From: Aquimarina rhabdastrellae
GTDB taxonomy: Bacteria > Bacteroidota > Bacteroidia > Flavobacteriales > Flavobacteriaceae
Direction: 5' to 3'
Assembly: GCA_947387485.1 (NCBI GenBank)
Contig: CANDNT010000004.1
Span: 1-64,000, forward strand
Length of the DNA: 64,000 nucleotides
Both the position numbers and the translations under genes were made by a program. Positions 37,802 through 46,544 of the stretch are shown here, one piece after another (position 1 is the stretch's first letter; each line of letters starts with the position of its first letter). The notes under the pieces were generated by a model that was given only the letters and a program-made list of their open reading frames with translations, did no database searches and was not told the origin of the DNA.

Positions 37802-38598
37802 GTTTAGAAGAGGATATATTGATTGAACGTTTTTTGAGAAATGAACTTTCTGAAATAGAAAGCACTGATTTTTTAAATAAAGTTGATCTAGATGATGATT
37901 TTAGAGAGCGGTTTTTAATAGAAAAGCAACTTTTTGAATCTTTAAATGAAAACGAATGGAGTCATGTTTCAAAAGTAGATGAAAAAGAATTTTCTGAATA
38001 TGATACTTTATATAATGCCGATGCTCAAAGAATAAAAAGTGTTATTCATAAAGCTACTACAGCTTATGATAACAAAAAAAAAGTAAAGAGATTAGTTTAT
38101 TTTTCTAGTGCTGCAGCTATAGTAGCTTTTATGATCTTGTTTAATTTTTATACTGATAAAAATCAACTTACTACAACTCAACTTTATTCAGAATATGTGC
38201 GTATAGATGAGCTTAATTCTTTGGTTAATAGAAATACTGATGCTATTGCTATTAAATTTGTTGATGCAGAAAAACAATTTAAACACAAAAATTATAAGGC
38301 AGCTTTAATCAAATTTGATGAACTTCTTAAATTACAAAATAAAAACAGTGTTTTATACATTTATAAAGCCTTAACTCAACTAGAATTAGACAATCCCAAT
38401 GCTGCAATAAAAACTTTAGATTCATTAATTAATAGTGATCTTATTGATGCCGAAAAAGGATATTGGTATAAAGGCTTGGTATATCTAAAATCTAATGAGA
38501 TTATCAAGGCAGAACAAGTATTTACTTTGATCACACAAAAATCTTATTTCAAGCATAAAGAGGCTAAGGACGTATTGAATCAACTCGATTCTATATAA
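37798..38598 (+). CDS. membrane protein with TPR-like repeats, probable anti-sigma factor
   Basis: This 266-residue protein has an acidic cytosolic N-terminal part of about 95 residues (SLEEDILIERFLRNELSE), in the style of sigma-binding anti-sigma heads, one membrane segment at about 101-117 (LVYFSSAAAIVAFMILF), and a periplasmic C-terminal part with two to three TPR-like pairs (AEKQFKHKNYKAALIKFDELL, AEKGYWYKGLVYLKSNEIIKAEQVF). It overlaps the sigma gene by 4 bp. TPRs on the periplasmic side could meet the TPRs of the CHAT protein. The anti-sigma role is inferred from position and shape. Confidence 0.8.
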   Translation: MSLEEDILIERFLRNELSEIESTDFLNKVDLDDDFRERFLIEKQLFESLNENEWSHVSKVDEKEFSEYDTLYNADAQRIKSVIHKATTAYDNKKKVKRLVYFSSAAAIVAFMILFNFYTDKNQLTTTQLYSEYVRIDELNSLVNRNTDAIAIKFVDAEKQFKHKNYKAALIKFDELLKLQNKNSVLYIYKALTQLELDNPNAAIKTLDSLINSDLIDAEKGYWYKGLVYLKSNEIIKAEQVFTLITQKSYFKHKEAKDVLNQLDSI

Positions 38599-38651
38599 TA
38601 ACTTTTAGTATAAAATTCTGTTTTACAGACATACTATTTTAAAATTGGATA

Positions 38652-38692
38652 AAAACAAAAGGGAATATAGTTCGCTAATCCCCTTTTGTTTT
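38652..38692. terminator. bidirectional terminator between convergent genes
   Basis: A perfect 12-bp stem (aaaacaaaaggg, 17-base loop, cccttttgtttt) separates the stops at 38598 and 38706. T-rich sequence follows on both strands. Confidence 0.85.
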
Positions 38693-38705
38693 CTACAGTT
38701 TGCAA

Positions 38706-41096
38706 TTATTTCCCTTCAAAATTATTTATTTTTTTCGCGTAAAATGTGTTCCAAAAGGATTCGTCATAATCAACACGATCCAACACTGTTTGATCTTTTT
38801 CTCTCCATTCATATTCTATCTCTTCAACATCTTTCGTTTCAAAATCAAATAATCGAGAATCTAATTCGAATACAGTATATATTTTTTTATTCTTTGTGGT
38901 TGTAGTTTCATTATATCTACGATTAAAATATCTCGTTGCATAATATTTTCCATCGTCATTGATCGTCGCATAATAACATACATTTTCTTCCTTAATAGTT
39001 CTTTGGTTTATGTTTTCGTAACCACTATATCCTTTGAAGTATTTTTCTATTTCTTCTCTTTTTAAAGTTGTTTCCCAATGCTCTACGACTTTAACTATTG
39101 CAAAACTTTCTTTATCTATATATACACTACCCGAATATTTTGTAGGATATCCTCGATTAGTATAATTCCATTTATTTCTTTCTGTCGTAAACGAGATAAT
39201 ATATAAATGTTCTTCTTCAGGATTATTAGATTTGATAAACTTTAAACCAAACTTCTTATATTTTCTTTTGTGTAAAATATTAGCATATCGTATTGCATTC
39301 TGCCTATATGAAAAGAAATCTGATGAATACTTAAATTTATTTTGTAGGTTATTTTTATTCCATTTTATCTGTTCTACTCTTTGTGTTATAATGAAAGGAG
39401 ATAAATAACCATCATCATAATCTTTGGTAATTAACTCCAAATCCAATGCTGTTGTATCATCTTTATTAATCAAAACTTTTCCATATCTAAAGAAATTAAA
39501 TGGTTCTACTGGATGGTTCTCTTTTTTTTGGGCTATAGCCTTTTTTAATACAGCTTTAGGTGTTAAAAAACCTGTAATAACTACTTCTTCTAGTTCTTCA
39601 AATTTTGGTTTTAAATATACTTTATCTTTTAACTCTTCTATAGCAATTGTATGCGTATTAAAGCCTAATGAAGAAATCTCTATTATTGCTTTTTTTACTT
39701 TGGACTTATTAATCGATAATTTAAAAAAACCGTTCTCATCAGCTACACGATAGATCTCTTCATTTTTTAAAATCAAAGTAGCAAACGGAATCGGTGCATT
39801 AGTTTCTTTATCCATGATTTGTCCTTTAAAAACTATATTTTCACCAACATTTATTTGCTTAATCTTCCTCCCTAAATCATTTTTTTTATTGACACTTGTC
39901 ATCTTATCCAACTCTTGTTTGGGTAACGTTGCCTTTTTCAAGAAGATGTATCCATCATGTAATTGATCTAATCTTGCAGTTGTGAAATCTATAAAATTTA
40001 ACAATCTAGTTTCTCTTATAGATTCCATTGCATTTTGAGCTGAGGATACAAATAAGTATGGTGCATTTTTTTCACTTAATTCATATTCAAAAGAATTCTT
40101 TTTTATCGGACTGGGATGCCATTTTCTTGTTTGAAAATCAAATAGTGAATCGTTAGCATGTATAGTAGCCAAACTGTATACTTTATCTTTCAATTCATTC
40201 TTAATGTGCGTTCCCATAGAAACAAACTCTTTAGCTACAGGTTTTTGTATACTCGAATTATCATTAATTATATGAATATTATCTGCCCAACAAACGATCT
40301 TTTCTGCAGGATTTCTTTTAATATAACTCAAAAGATTATCTGCCATTTGTTTATCTCTAATATTATCATTTTTATTACCAAAATCAGTAGTCAAGATTTC
40401 TTCTTTGTTATAATAAGCATCTTGAGAAGATGCTAATAGACTCTTAATAAACTGTTTCCAATAATAGTTAGTTTCATTACGCTCAAAGCTTTCTATCTGC
40501 TTAAGAATTCTTTTTATTTCTCTTTCATAAGCTACATAACTAATATCATCTTCTTCTACTTTGATGTTTTCTAAAATTCCCTCGATCATAATCCCTAAAT
40601 CATCTTCATCTAGCCTTAGTTCTATTTTATGATCTTCGCAATAATCAAAAAAATCTTCGACAAATACAGCAGTATTATTTACTTGAGAATCGAATCCTAT
40701 AACTTTAAGATTGTTTTTTTCTATATATGTAACTAGCCTTTGAAATTCTGAAGTTGCGGACCATACTCCCCAGATCACATTATTAAATTCGTCTTTATCA
40801 AATTTATTTTTATTCATCTTCCAGATATCATACATAGAAGACTCCATAGCAATTGTAGTATATCCTAATTCTTGATGTAGATATTCTATAATTCTTGCTT
40901 TCATCTCAAATATATTTCCATACATATGAGTTATTTCTCCTAGCATAACCAGGTTTTTATCTCGTAGTTCCTCTTGAAGAAAGGATAAATCTGAAAGTTC
41001 TTTTGATTCTGGTGAGAATAGTGCTTTTGTTTTTAGTTCTTGAGCATAACCTATTGTAAAAAATAGGCATAAAATTAGCGTAAAAGTTTTCTTCAT
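38706..41096 (-). CDS. erythromycin-esterase-like protein fused to a carboxypeptidase-regulatory-like domain
   Basis: This 796-residue protein has a signal peptide (1-18), an erythromycin-esterase (Ere)-like domain at about 30-390 (NLVMLGEITHMYGNIFEMKARIIEYL, TTIAMESS, IVCWADNIHII), a CarboxypepD_reg-like domain at about 415-500 (VFKGQIMDKETNAPIPFATLIL), and a C-terminal domain of about 290 residues rich in beta strands, like those of other flavobacterial regulatory-domain proteins. The leading Ere part has the Glu and His of the family's active site. It is exported, so the classical cytosolic antibiotic esterase role is doubtful. Ester hydrolysis at the outer membrane is a possibility. Confidence 0.82.
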   Translation of the reverse strand: MKKTFTLILCLFFTIGYAQELKTKALFSPESKELSDLSFLQEELRDKNLVMLGEITHMYGNIFEMKARIIEYLHQELGYTTIAMESSMYDIWKMNKNKFDKDEFNNVIWGVWSATSEFQRLVTYIEKNNLKVIGFDSQVNNTAVFVEDFFDYCEDHKIELRLDEDDLGIMIEGILENIKVEEDDISYVAYEREIKRILKQIESFERNETNYYWKQFIKSLLASSQDAYYNKEEILTTDFGNKNDNIRDKQMADNLLSYIKRNPAEKIVCWADNIHIINDNSSIQKPVAKEFVSMGTHIKNELKDKVYSLATIHANDSLFDFQTRKWHPSPIKKNSFEYELSEKNAPYLFVSSAQNAMESIRETRLLNFIDFTTARLDQLHDGYIFLKKATLPKQELDKMTSVNKKNDLGRKIKQINVGENIVFKGQIMDKETNAPIPFATLILKNEEIYRVADENGFFKLSINKSKVKKAIIEISSLGFNTHTIAIEELKDKVYLKPKFEELEEVVITGFLTPKAVLKKAIAQKKENHPVEPFNFFRYGKVLINKDDTTALDLELITKDYDDGYLSPFIITQRVEQIKWNKNNLQNKFKYSSDFFSYRQNAIRYANILHKRKYKKFGLKFIKSNNPEEEHLYIISFTTERNKWNYTNRGYPTKYSGSVYIDKESFAIVKVVEHWETTLKREEIEKYFKGYSGYENINQRTIKEENVCYYATINDDGKYYATRYFNRRYNETTTTKNKKIYTVFELDSRLFDFETKDVEEIEYEWREKDQTVLDRVDYDESFWNTFYAKKINNFEGK

Positions 41097-41260
41097 TAAT
41101 TGGTATTTTGATTTAAAAGACGAAACTCAAATCAAAATGTAGCATCAATATTTTTAATCTAATGCCTCTTCAATAATTCATAAAATATCTTATATTAAAA
41201 TTGACAATGCATCTATACAAAATATAATATACTACTTAAATCACAAGGTTTTATATAGCA

Positions 41261-41298
41261 ATTTCAGCTAACATTATATTTTAAACATTAGCTGAAAT
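41261..41298 (-). terminator. hairpin after the agmatine-deiminase-like gene
   Basis: A perfect 11-bp stem (atttcagctaa, 16-base loop, ttagctgaaat) lies 26 bases past the stop at 41324. No strong T-run follows. Confidence 0.55.
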
Positions 41299-41323
41299 AA
41301 ATCTATTTAACTATATAACTTAA

Positions 41324-42358
41324 TTAAAATCGGGGTTGATCATTAGTAACACAATGTATTCCTCCTCCATGCTGTTCTATACTTTCACCTTCAATAAAAT
41401 AAATTGTTCTATTAGGAAAATAGCTTTTAAGTAAAGGTCGTAATCTTTCTCTTTCATTTTCCTTTGCAATGGTTACTACGAATCCATTTCCTATTAACCA
41501 ATTAACACTTCCAGGATATCTATGCACTGTAAATCCAGCTTCAGTACATACTCTAGCAATAGTGTCTTCTAGTGTTGTTTCTATAGTTACTACAACTTCA
41601 TTCTTACTAATAAATCTAGCCATTCCATCTATATGACCTATAGTTCCATCATCTTCATAATAACCTTCTGCCCAGATAACTTTAGTTGCCCCCATAGTTT
41701 CTTTTAAAATAGTTTCATGAGCTTCTTTTGTTCTAAGTGTTGGGTTTCTATGAAGTTGACAATCCCAATTAAGCATTAATATGCCATCACCATTAGATTC
41801 TAAATTTCCTCTTTCAAGAACATAATCTAATCTATTTTCAACTTCAATACCTAAATAATCTGCGATCCTAACCGGGATTCTATTATCATCTTCAGATAAA
41901 AAATCCCCAAATCCTCCTCCCCATGCATTAAAAGTCCAATTTTGTGCCCAGGTTTTTTCTCCATCAGTAACATATATTGGTCCATTATCTCTCATCCATG
42001 AAAAGTTAATAGGCCAATGATGAAATATTATATTAGGATCATCTTCTTTTATGTTTCTAGCAGCTAATTTTGCTATTTGCTCTTCTTTATAATCTTCTTC
42101 TATAATAGTGTTAAAAACTATATGTACTGGTTGGTATTGCTTTATTATATTTATAAAATTTGCAAACGCTTTTAATTCTTCATCTTCATAATCAAATCCC
42201 CATTGAACCCATGTAGCTTCTTGTGTTTCCCATTCTGCTGGAACTCTAATAGTACTATCTGTTTGGCTAACATTTTCAACATCATCAGCACTTTTACTAC
42301 AAGCTATACAGTAACAAGTCAATATTAATAGTATCATATTATACATAAGCTTATTCAT
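41324..42358 (-). CDS. lipoprotein of the agmatine deiminase / peptidyl-arginine deiminase family
   Basis: This 344-residue protein has a lipoprotein signal with Cys20 (CIACSKSADD) and a guanidine-group-modifying (pentein) domain. Active-site words are NFSWMRDNGPIYV (Asp), GTIGHIDGMARF (His) and the C-terminal GGGIHCVTNDQ with Cys336 as nucleophile. Known members convert agmatine to N-carbamoylputrescine plus ammonia or deiminate C-terminal arginine of proteins. The usual agmatine enzyme is cytosolic; the lipid anchor here points to extracytoplasmic substrates. It is divergent from a LytS/LytTR system. Confidence 0.9.
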   Translation of the reverse strand: MNKLMYNMILLILTCYCIACSKSADDVENVSQTDSTIRVPAEWETQEATWVQWGFDYEDEELKAFANFINIIKQYQPVHIVFNTIIEEDYKEEQIAKLAARNIKEDDPNIIFHHWPINFSWMRDNGPIYVTDGEKTWAQNWTFNAWGGGFGDFLSEDDNRIPVRIADYLGIEVENRLDYVLERGNLESNGDGILMLNWDCQLHRNPTLRTKEAHETILKETMGATKVIWAEGYYEDDGTIGHIDGMARFISKNEVVVTIETTLEDTIARVCTEAGFTVHRYPGSVNWLIGNGFVVTIAKENERERLRPLLKSYFPNRTIYFIEGESIEQHGGGIHCVTNDQPRF

Positions 42359-42388
42359 ATATTTTATCGTTTAAATAATTTATCAGTT

Positions 42389-42421
42389 CAAATATATTTT
42401 GAGCTTCTTCATATAGACAAA
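42389..42421 (-). promoter_or_regulatory. housekeeping-type promoter (TTTG-N21-TATATTTG)
   Basis: Minus-strand TTTG (42421-42418) and TATATTTG (42396-42389) match the Bacteroidota primary-sigma elements, 30 bases before the ATG at 42358. Confidence 0.6.
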
Positions 42422-42426
42422 AATTT

Positions 42427-42472
42427 TTCCTTAATAGACCAATTAATGGTATATAATGTCTCTTTTAAGGAA
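42427..42472. promoter_or_regulatory. imperfect inverted repeat in a divergent intergenic region
   Basis: The arms ttccttaatagac (42427-42439) and gtctcttttaaggaa (42458-42472) pair with small bulges. It lies between two divergent genes (41324-42358 and 42581-43567), just upstream of the housekeeping-type promoter, and may be an operator. Confidence 0.35.
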
Positions 42473-42580
42473 TATTCCCATAATTATACTTTTTAGTCCC
42501 AAAAAATAAACTTTTAAGTAGTTTTTTATTTTTTACAATTCTCATACTGTAATTTAGCTTTCCCTTTAATTTAAAATGTA

Positions 42581-43567
42581 ATGCTAAACATAAAACCACT
42601 TCATCACATTCTTTTTTGGTTTTTCGTTTTTTTATATGTGATTGAACTTATCGAATATGACTTTGAATGGCCAATGGCTATTGCGCTTACTCTTGTAGAA
42701 GTTCTTATTTATATGACTACATTTTATATAAATGTTCATGTATTGATCCCTAAATTTTATCAGAAAAAAGGAAGTTTCTTTTATATATTAAGTGCTTTAT
42801 TTTTATTAGGTGTAATTTACCTCCCCTATTATTATTTTGAAATTGGCTATTATCTTATTGCTGATAATGAATGGAGAATTCTATTTTCATTCTCATTAAA
42901 CTATACTCTATTTATTATTATCTCTTTCCTGTATTGGTATTTTATTTTATTCAAAAAACAGTATGAAAATAATCTTGTTCTTCAAAATCAAAAACTTCAA
43001 GCCGAATTGTTATTATTAAAATCGCAAGTGAGTCCTCATTTTTTATTTAATTCTTTAAACAACATATATTCGTTAAGCATAAGGAAACACGAAAATACGT
43101 CTCTGATGATTGAAAAATTATCTGATTTATTACGATATATAATTTATGAAGGGCAAAAAAAAGAAGTCTTGTTAAGCCGTGAAATCACATTACTAAAAGA
43201 TTATGTCAAATTAGAACTATTAAAAGAACCCAAAGCAATACAAAATATAAAAGTAGAAATCTCTGGGGTTCATTCTTTACATACTATTGCTCCTTTAATG
43301 CTAATCAATCTCGTTGAAAATTGTTTTAAACACAGTGACATCACCTATAATCAAAATGGTTTTTTGAAACTACAACTCTCTGTAACACATCATACCATGC
43401 ATTTCTATACGTCAAACTCTTATTCTCAATCATATAAAAATAATGAAGGAGGACTTGGATTACAAAATATCAAACAACAATTGCAACATTATTATCCTAA
43501 TAATCATCAAATAACTATTAAAAAAGGAAAAAACACTTTTGATGTAAATTTAATTATAGATCTTTAA
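42581..43567 (+). CDS. LytS-type sensor histidine kinase
   Basis: This 328-residue protein has four membrane segments (about 5-22, 36-52, 68-88, 103-125) and a His_kinase core with LKSQVSPHFLFNSLNNIYSLS as phosphorylation site and GLGLQNIKQQLQHYY in the ATPase part. It is followed by a LytTR regulator 28 bases later. No other input domain is present. The target is unknown, possibly including the divergent agmatine-deiminase-like gene. Confidence 0.92.
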   Translation: MLNIKPLHHILFWFFVFLYVIELIEYDFEWPMAIALTLVEVLIYMTTFYINVHVLIPKFYQKKGSFFYILSALFLLGVIYLPYYYFEIGYYLIADNEWRILFSFSLNYTLFIIISFLYWYFILFKKQYENNLVLQNQKLQAELLLLKSQVSPHFLFNSLNNIYSLSIRKHENTSLMIEKLSDLLRYIIYEGQKKEVLLSREITLLKDYVKLELLKEPKAIQNIKVEISGVHSLHTIAPLMLINLVENCFKHSDITYNQNGFLKLQLSVTHHTMHFYTSNSYSQSYKNNEGGLGLQNIKQQLQHYYPNNHQITIKKGKNTFDVNLIIDL

Positions 43568-43595
43568 TTACTTTAATCACCTAAGTTTTGATGTA

Positions 43596-44321
43596 ATGAA
43601 AAAATATTCTTGCATAATCGTAGACGATGAATCTCTTGCTCAAGATTTACTTGAAGCTCATCTAGAGAAAATCCCAAATATTAATATTGTCGCCAAGTGT
43701 CATACTGCAATGATTGCTATGCAAGTACTTAATGAATATCCTATAGATATTATGTTTTTGGATATAGAAATGCCTGATTTAAATGGTATTCATTTCTTAA
43801 AATCATTAGAAAAAACACCTTATACTATTTTTACCACAGCTTATTCACAATATGCCCTAGAAAGTTATGAGTTAAACGTTGTTGATTATTTACTCAAACC
43901 TATTCGCTTTGATCGCTTCTTTAAAGCTATAACCAAAGTATTATCACTCTTAAATTCCAATCCTACTAATCTGCAAACAGCAATTACAGAACAGAAAAAT
44001 GATTATTTTTTTGTTAAATCAGATTACAAATCCATAAAAGTACAATTTAATAATATTGTCTATATAGAAAGTGTTCAAAAGTATGTAAAAATATTTGTTG
44101 ATGATAAGTGTATTATGCCTTTAATGAGTTTATCATCAATAATGGAAATTCTTCCTACAAAACAGTTTTTTCGTTGTCATAAATCATTTATAGTTAATCT
44201 CGATGTGATCGAATGTATCGATGGAAATCAATTATTATTAGCTTCAGGAGACAAAATCCCAGTTAGTAAAACTCTAAAGGCTGAATTAATCTCAAAAATT
44301 GATCATTTTAACCTACTATGA
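43596..44321 (+). CDS. LytTR-family response regulator
   Basis: This 241-residue protein has a receiver domain (VDDESLAQDLL, phospho-acceptor Asp in IMFLDIEMPDLNG, TTAYSQYALESYEL, LLKPI) and a C-terminal LytTR DNA-binding domain (IVYIESVQKYVKIFVDD, FFRCHKSFIVNLD). It pairs with the kinase just upstream. Its stop is 6 bases from that of the convergent exonuclease gene, so antisense read-through is possible. Confidence 0.93.
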   Translation: MKKYSCIIVDDESLAQDLLEAHLEKIPNINIVAKCHTAMIAMQVLNEYPIDIMFLDIEMPDLNGIHFLKSLEKTPYTIFTTAYSQYALESYELNVVDYLLKPIRFDRFFKAITKVLSLLNSNPTNLQTAITEQKNDYFFVKSDYKSIKVQFNNIVYIESVQKYVKIFVDDKCIMPLMSLSSIMEILPTKQFFRCHKSFIVNLDVIECIDGNQLLLASGDKIPVSKTLKAELISKIDHFNLL

Positions 44322-44327
44322 TTATAC

Positions 44328-44849
44328 TCATTTTAAACTAATCTTTAGTCCTAACTCTTTCTTCATAGTCAATAAGGCTTCTGCATTACCTTTTGCATCA
44401 TCTACAGGATGATGGGTATGTTTTGTTTTTCTTAAATGTTTAAAATTCTTAAATGTGTCTTTTATCAATCCTTTATACATACTTCCTAGGTTTTGAGAAC
44501 TATGTCCAAAAGGGTTTTCTTTAAGAAAATGATGAAAATACCAACACACAAACATCCAATCAAATCCATTATTATCACTAATAAAAACTGGTCTTCCTTT
44601 ACTATTTTCTTTAATCCATTTTGCAAAATCTTGCATTACCTCTTTGGGATCATCAAATTGTAAAGTTTCTTCTCTTGTATGCCCCGATACTGCTAATGCT
44701 TCTGGCTGCCATTGCTCTGATATCGGTTTTAATCTACCATAAAATGTTTTGTCTAATGCTTCGTCAACGATAACAGCTCCTAACGAAATCATAGAGTAAT
44801 CACCTGGAATCTGTCCATCGGACTCTACATCAACCATTATATAACTCAT
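44328..44849 (-). CDS. DnaQ-like 3'-5' exonuclease (DEDD family)
   Basis: This 173-residue protein begins MSYIMVDVESDGQIPGDYS, with the first catalytic pair in the form D-x-E, and ends in HHPVDDAKGNAEAL, giving the last His-x4-Asp pattern of DEDDh nucleases. FDWMFVCWYFHHF supplies the middle Asp. Length matches stand-alone exonucleases related to oligoribonuclease or the DnaQ proofreading domain. Substrate (RNA or DNA) cannot be chosen. It seems a single-gene unit. Confidence 0.86.
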   Translation of the reverse strand: MSYIMVDVESDGQIPGDYSMISLGAVIVDEALDKTFYGRLKPISEQWQPEALAVSGHTREETLQFDDPKEVMQDFAKWIKENSKGRPVFISDNNGFDWMFVCWYFHHFLKENPFGHSSQNLGSMYKGLIKDTFKNFKHLRKTKHTHHPVDDAKGNAEALLTMKKELGLKISLK

Positions 44850-44933
44850 ATTGTTTGTTCTTCTAGTTTTATTATAAGCTTATTCTATATATCATATATT
44901 CTTACCCTCAATTTTTATTAAAATTCACTTCTC

Positions 44934-44967
44934 AAAACACTTTAACATGCTCACGTCAAAGTGTTTT
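44934..44967 (-). terminator. terminator after the DUF6624-like gene
   Basis: A perfect 10-bp stem (aaaacacttt, 14-base loop, aaagtgtttt) lies 25 bases past the stop at 44992. Confidence 0.7.
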
Positions 44968-44991
44968 ATCCTTTATAAAATAGCATAAGCT

Positions 44992-45909
44992 TTATTTTTT
45001 TTGGACTACTGTCCAATCATAATTGATTTTTCTTTTTAAATAATCTTTAAGCGATTCAAGTCCTATTTTTTTCCTCCGTTTATCTACATACTCAGGATCT
45101 TTAATCGGATAAGGTTCTAATTTTCGTTCGGCATTATAACGAAACTGCATCCCATAAATCTGAAGTTGATTTTCATTTACCAAAATTCTATCTTGGATTT
45201 TAGCAAACTCAATACAGCTTCCTTCATTCTCTAAGCAAGCATTTTTAATCTGAATTAAATACTTTTTTCTAATAGCATCATTTTCATGATGATTAATAAT
45301 TAACAATGGTGCATCTGCTGCTAGCTTACCTACTTTTGAATATTTTGGCCATCCATATTTTTCTATAAGCGCAATCATATCTTCATAGCCATTTTTGTTT
45401 ATTTCTTGCTTATAAGCTCCTAATGGTGGATACCATTGTGGTATTACTCCTGTTTTTATAAAATGCTTTTTGGCTTGATCAATATGATAATTTAATGCTT
45501 GGTCTTTTTGTATTAGACTCAATAATTTAAGTGTATATTCAGGTTCTTCTAATTTTCCATTACTTTTTTGATATTTTTCTATTTGTTCTTTTTCTATGGT
45601 AACCCAACGAGTATCTTTTCTTAAAGCAAATAAATCTGGATCTGCCAATGCCCACAACGAATTATCTTTTTGTAAAGCTTTATTTAAATAATGATATGCA
45701 CTATCTTCTTGATATGTTAGAGCATATGCGCAAGCAAGATTATATGTGTTTTTTTTATTCTCTGGAGAAACCTTATATGTTTTCTTATACATTATAATTG
45801 CAGCTTCTATATCCCCTTTTTTTCTTAAACTATCTGCTTTGGAAATAGCTTTTTGAGAAAAACCAGCACAATTGACACTTATTAATATAATTAAAAGTAA
45901 ATCTTTCAT
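44992..45909 (-). CDS. secreted TPR protein with DUF6624-like domain
   Basis: This 305-residue protein has a signal peptide (about 1-18), a TPR-like part (AAIIMYKKTYKVSPENKKNTYNLACAYA, AYHYLNKAL) and a C-terminal part of about 150 residues with the DUF6624 style: YEDMIALIEKYGWPKYSKVGKLAA, then APLLIINHHEN, RILVNENQLQIYGMQF and a terminal KKIGLESLKDYL. The family is common in Bacteroidota and uncharacterised. It follows a small membrane protein by 4 bases. Confidence 0.75.
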   Translation of the reverse strand: MKDLLLIILISVNCAGFSQKAISKADSLRKKGDIEAAIIMYKKTYKVSPENKKNTYNLACAYALTYQEDSAYHYLNKALQKDNSLWALADPDLFALRKDTRWVTIEKEQIEKYQKSNGKLEEPEYTLKLLSLIQKDQALNYHIDQAKKHFIKTGVIPQWYPPLGAYKQEINKNGYEDMIALIEKYGWPKYSKVGKLAADAPLLIINHHENDAIRKKYLIQIKNACLENEGSCIEFAKIQDRILVNENQLQIYGMQFRYNAERKLEPYPIKDPEYVDKRRKKIGLESLKDYLKRKINYDWTVVQKK

Positions 45910-45913
45910 ACCA

Positions 45914-46282
45914 TTATGCTTTAGGCGTTTTATGATTAACTATACTTTTAAGGATTTTAATAATCATAAAAAAACTAATTCCTAAAACAGGAGTAATTAA
46001 AGCATATGATACTCCTTGAAAGATCAATTTTGGAGCTATTCCGTTTGCTTTTCCTATAAAGTAAAAACTATGCATCAAACCTAATAACAAAGAAAGTACG
46101 CTAGAAATAAGTATCCAAAATGCAGCAGTTTCAATTTTGCTATTATGATATTTAATTATATCATGATCTTTCTGTTTAATTTTCTTTATAAAATGAAAAA
46201 TTGCTGTAGCGACAAAAATACTGTATACAACAATAAATTTTAAGTCTCCGCTCGTAATAAATTCTGCAAAAGGCATTCTCAT
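45914..46282 (-). CDS. small membrane protein resembling MotA/TolQ/ExbB
   Basis: This 122-residue protein has three membrane segments at about 12-30, 50-72 and 87-110. The stretch LGLMHSFYFIGKANGIAPKL followed by IFQGVSYALITPVLGISFFM recalls the conserved GLLGT-x-x-G-M to ALxTT-x-x-G block of proton-channel ExbB/TolQ/MotA proteins. There is no partner like ExbD, TolR or MotB next to it, so it may be a degenerate or divergent member. It is the first gene of a two-gene unit. Confidence 0.6.
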   Translation of the reverse strand: MRMPFAEFITSGDLKFIVVYSIFVATAIFHFIKKIKQKDHDIIKYHNSKIETAAFWILISSVLSLLLGLMHSFYFIGKANGIAPKLIFQGVSYALITPVLGISFFMIIKILKSIVNHKTPKA

Positions 46283-46349
46283 AAGTATATATTTTAAAAG
46301 TTACCTTCCGAAAGTATTATTAAACTGAATCGCTACAGATTTTTTGCGA

Positions 46350-46382
46350 CAAACCTACTATTTAGAACTATTTATAACACAA
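46350..46382 (-). promoter_or_regulatory. housekeeping-type promoter of the small membrane protein unit
   Basis: Minus-strand TAGGTTTG (46357-46350) matches TAnnTTTG, with TTG 22 bases upstream (46382-46380). It is 67 bases from the ATG at 46282. The spacing is slightly long. Confidence 0.45.
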
Positions 46383-46485
46383 TTAATACTGTAAAATAAA
46401 CTCCCCCTATTGTAAAAACTTTTTAGCATACTGTCATCCTAATAAATAAAAGTACTTCTACTCCTATTAAATTCATTTTAAATAA

Positions 46486-46522
46486 AAGACACCTTAACAT
46501 ATTTATTATATCAAGATGTCTT
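46486..46522 (-). terminator. terminator after the TolB-like gene
   Basis: A 10-bp stem with one G-T wobble on the minus strand (aagacatctt, 17-base loop, aaggtgtctt) is followed by TTTATTT and lies 22 bases past the stop at 46545. Confidence 0.7.
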
Positions 46523-46544
46523 AATTTTTTGGTCTGTTCAATTT

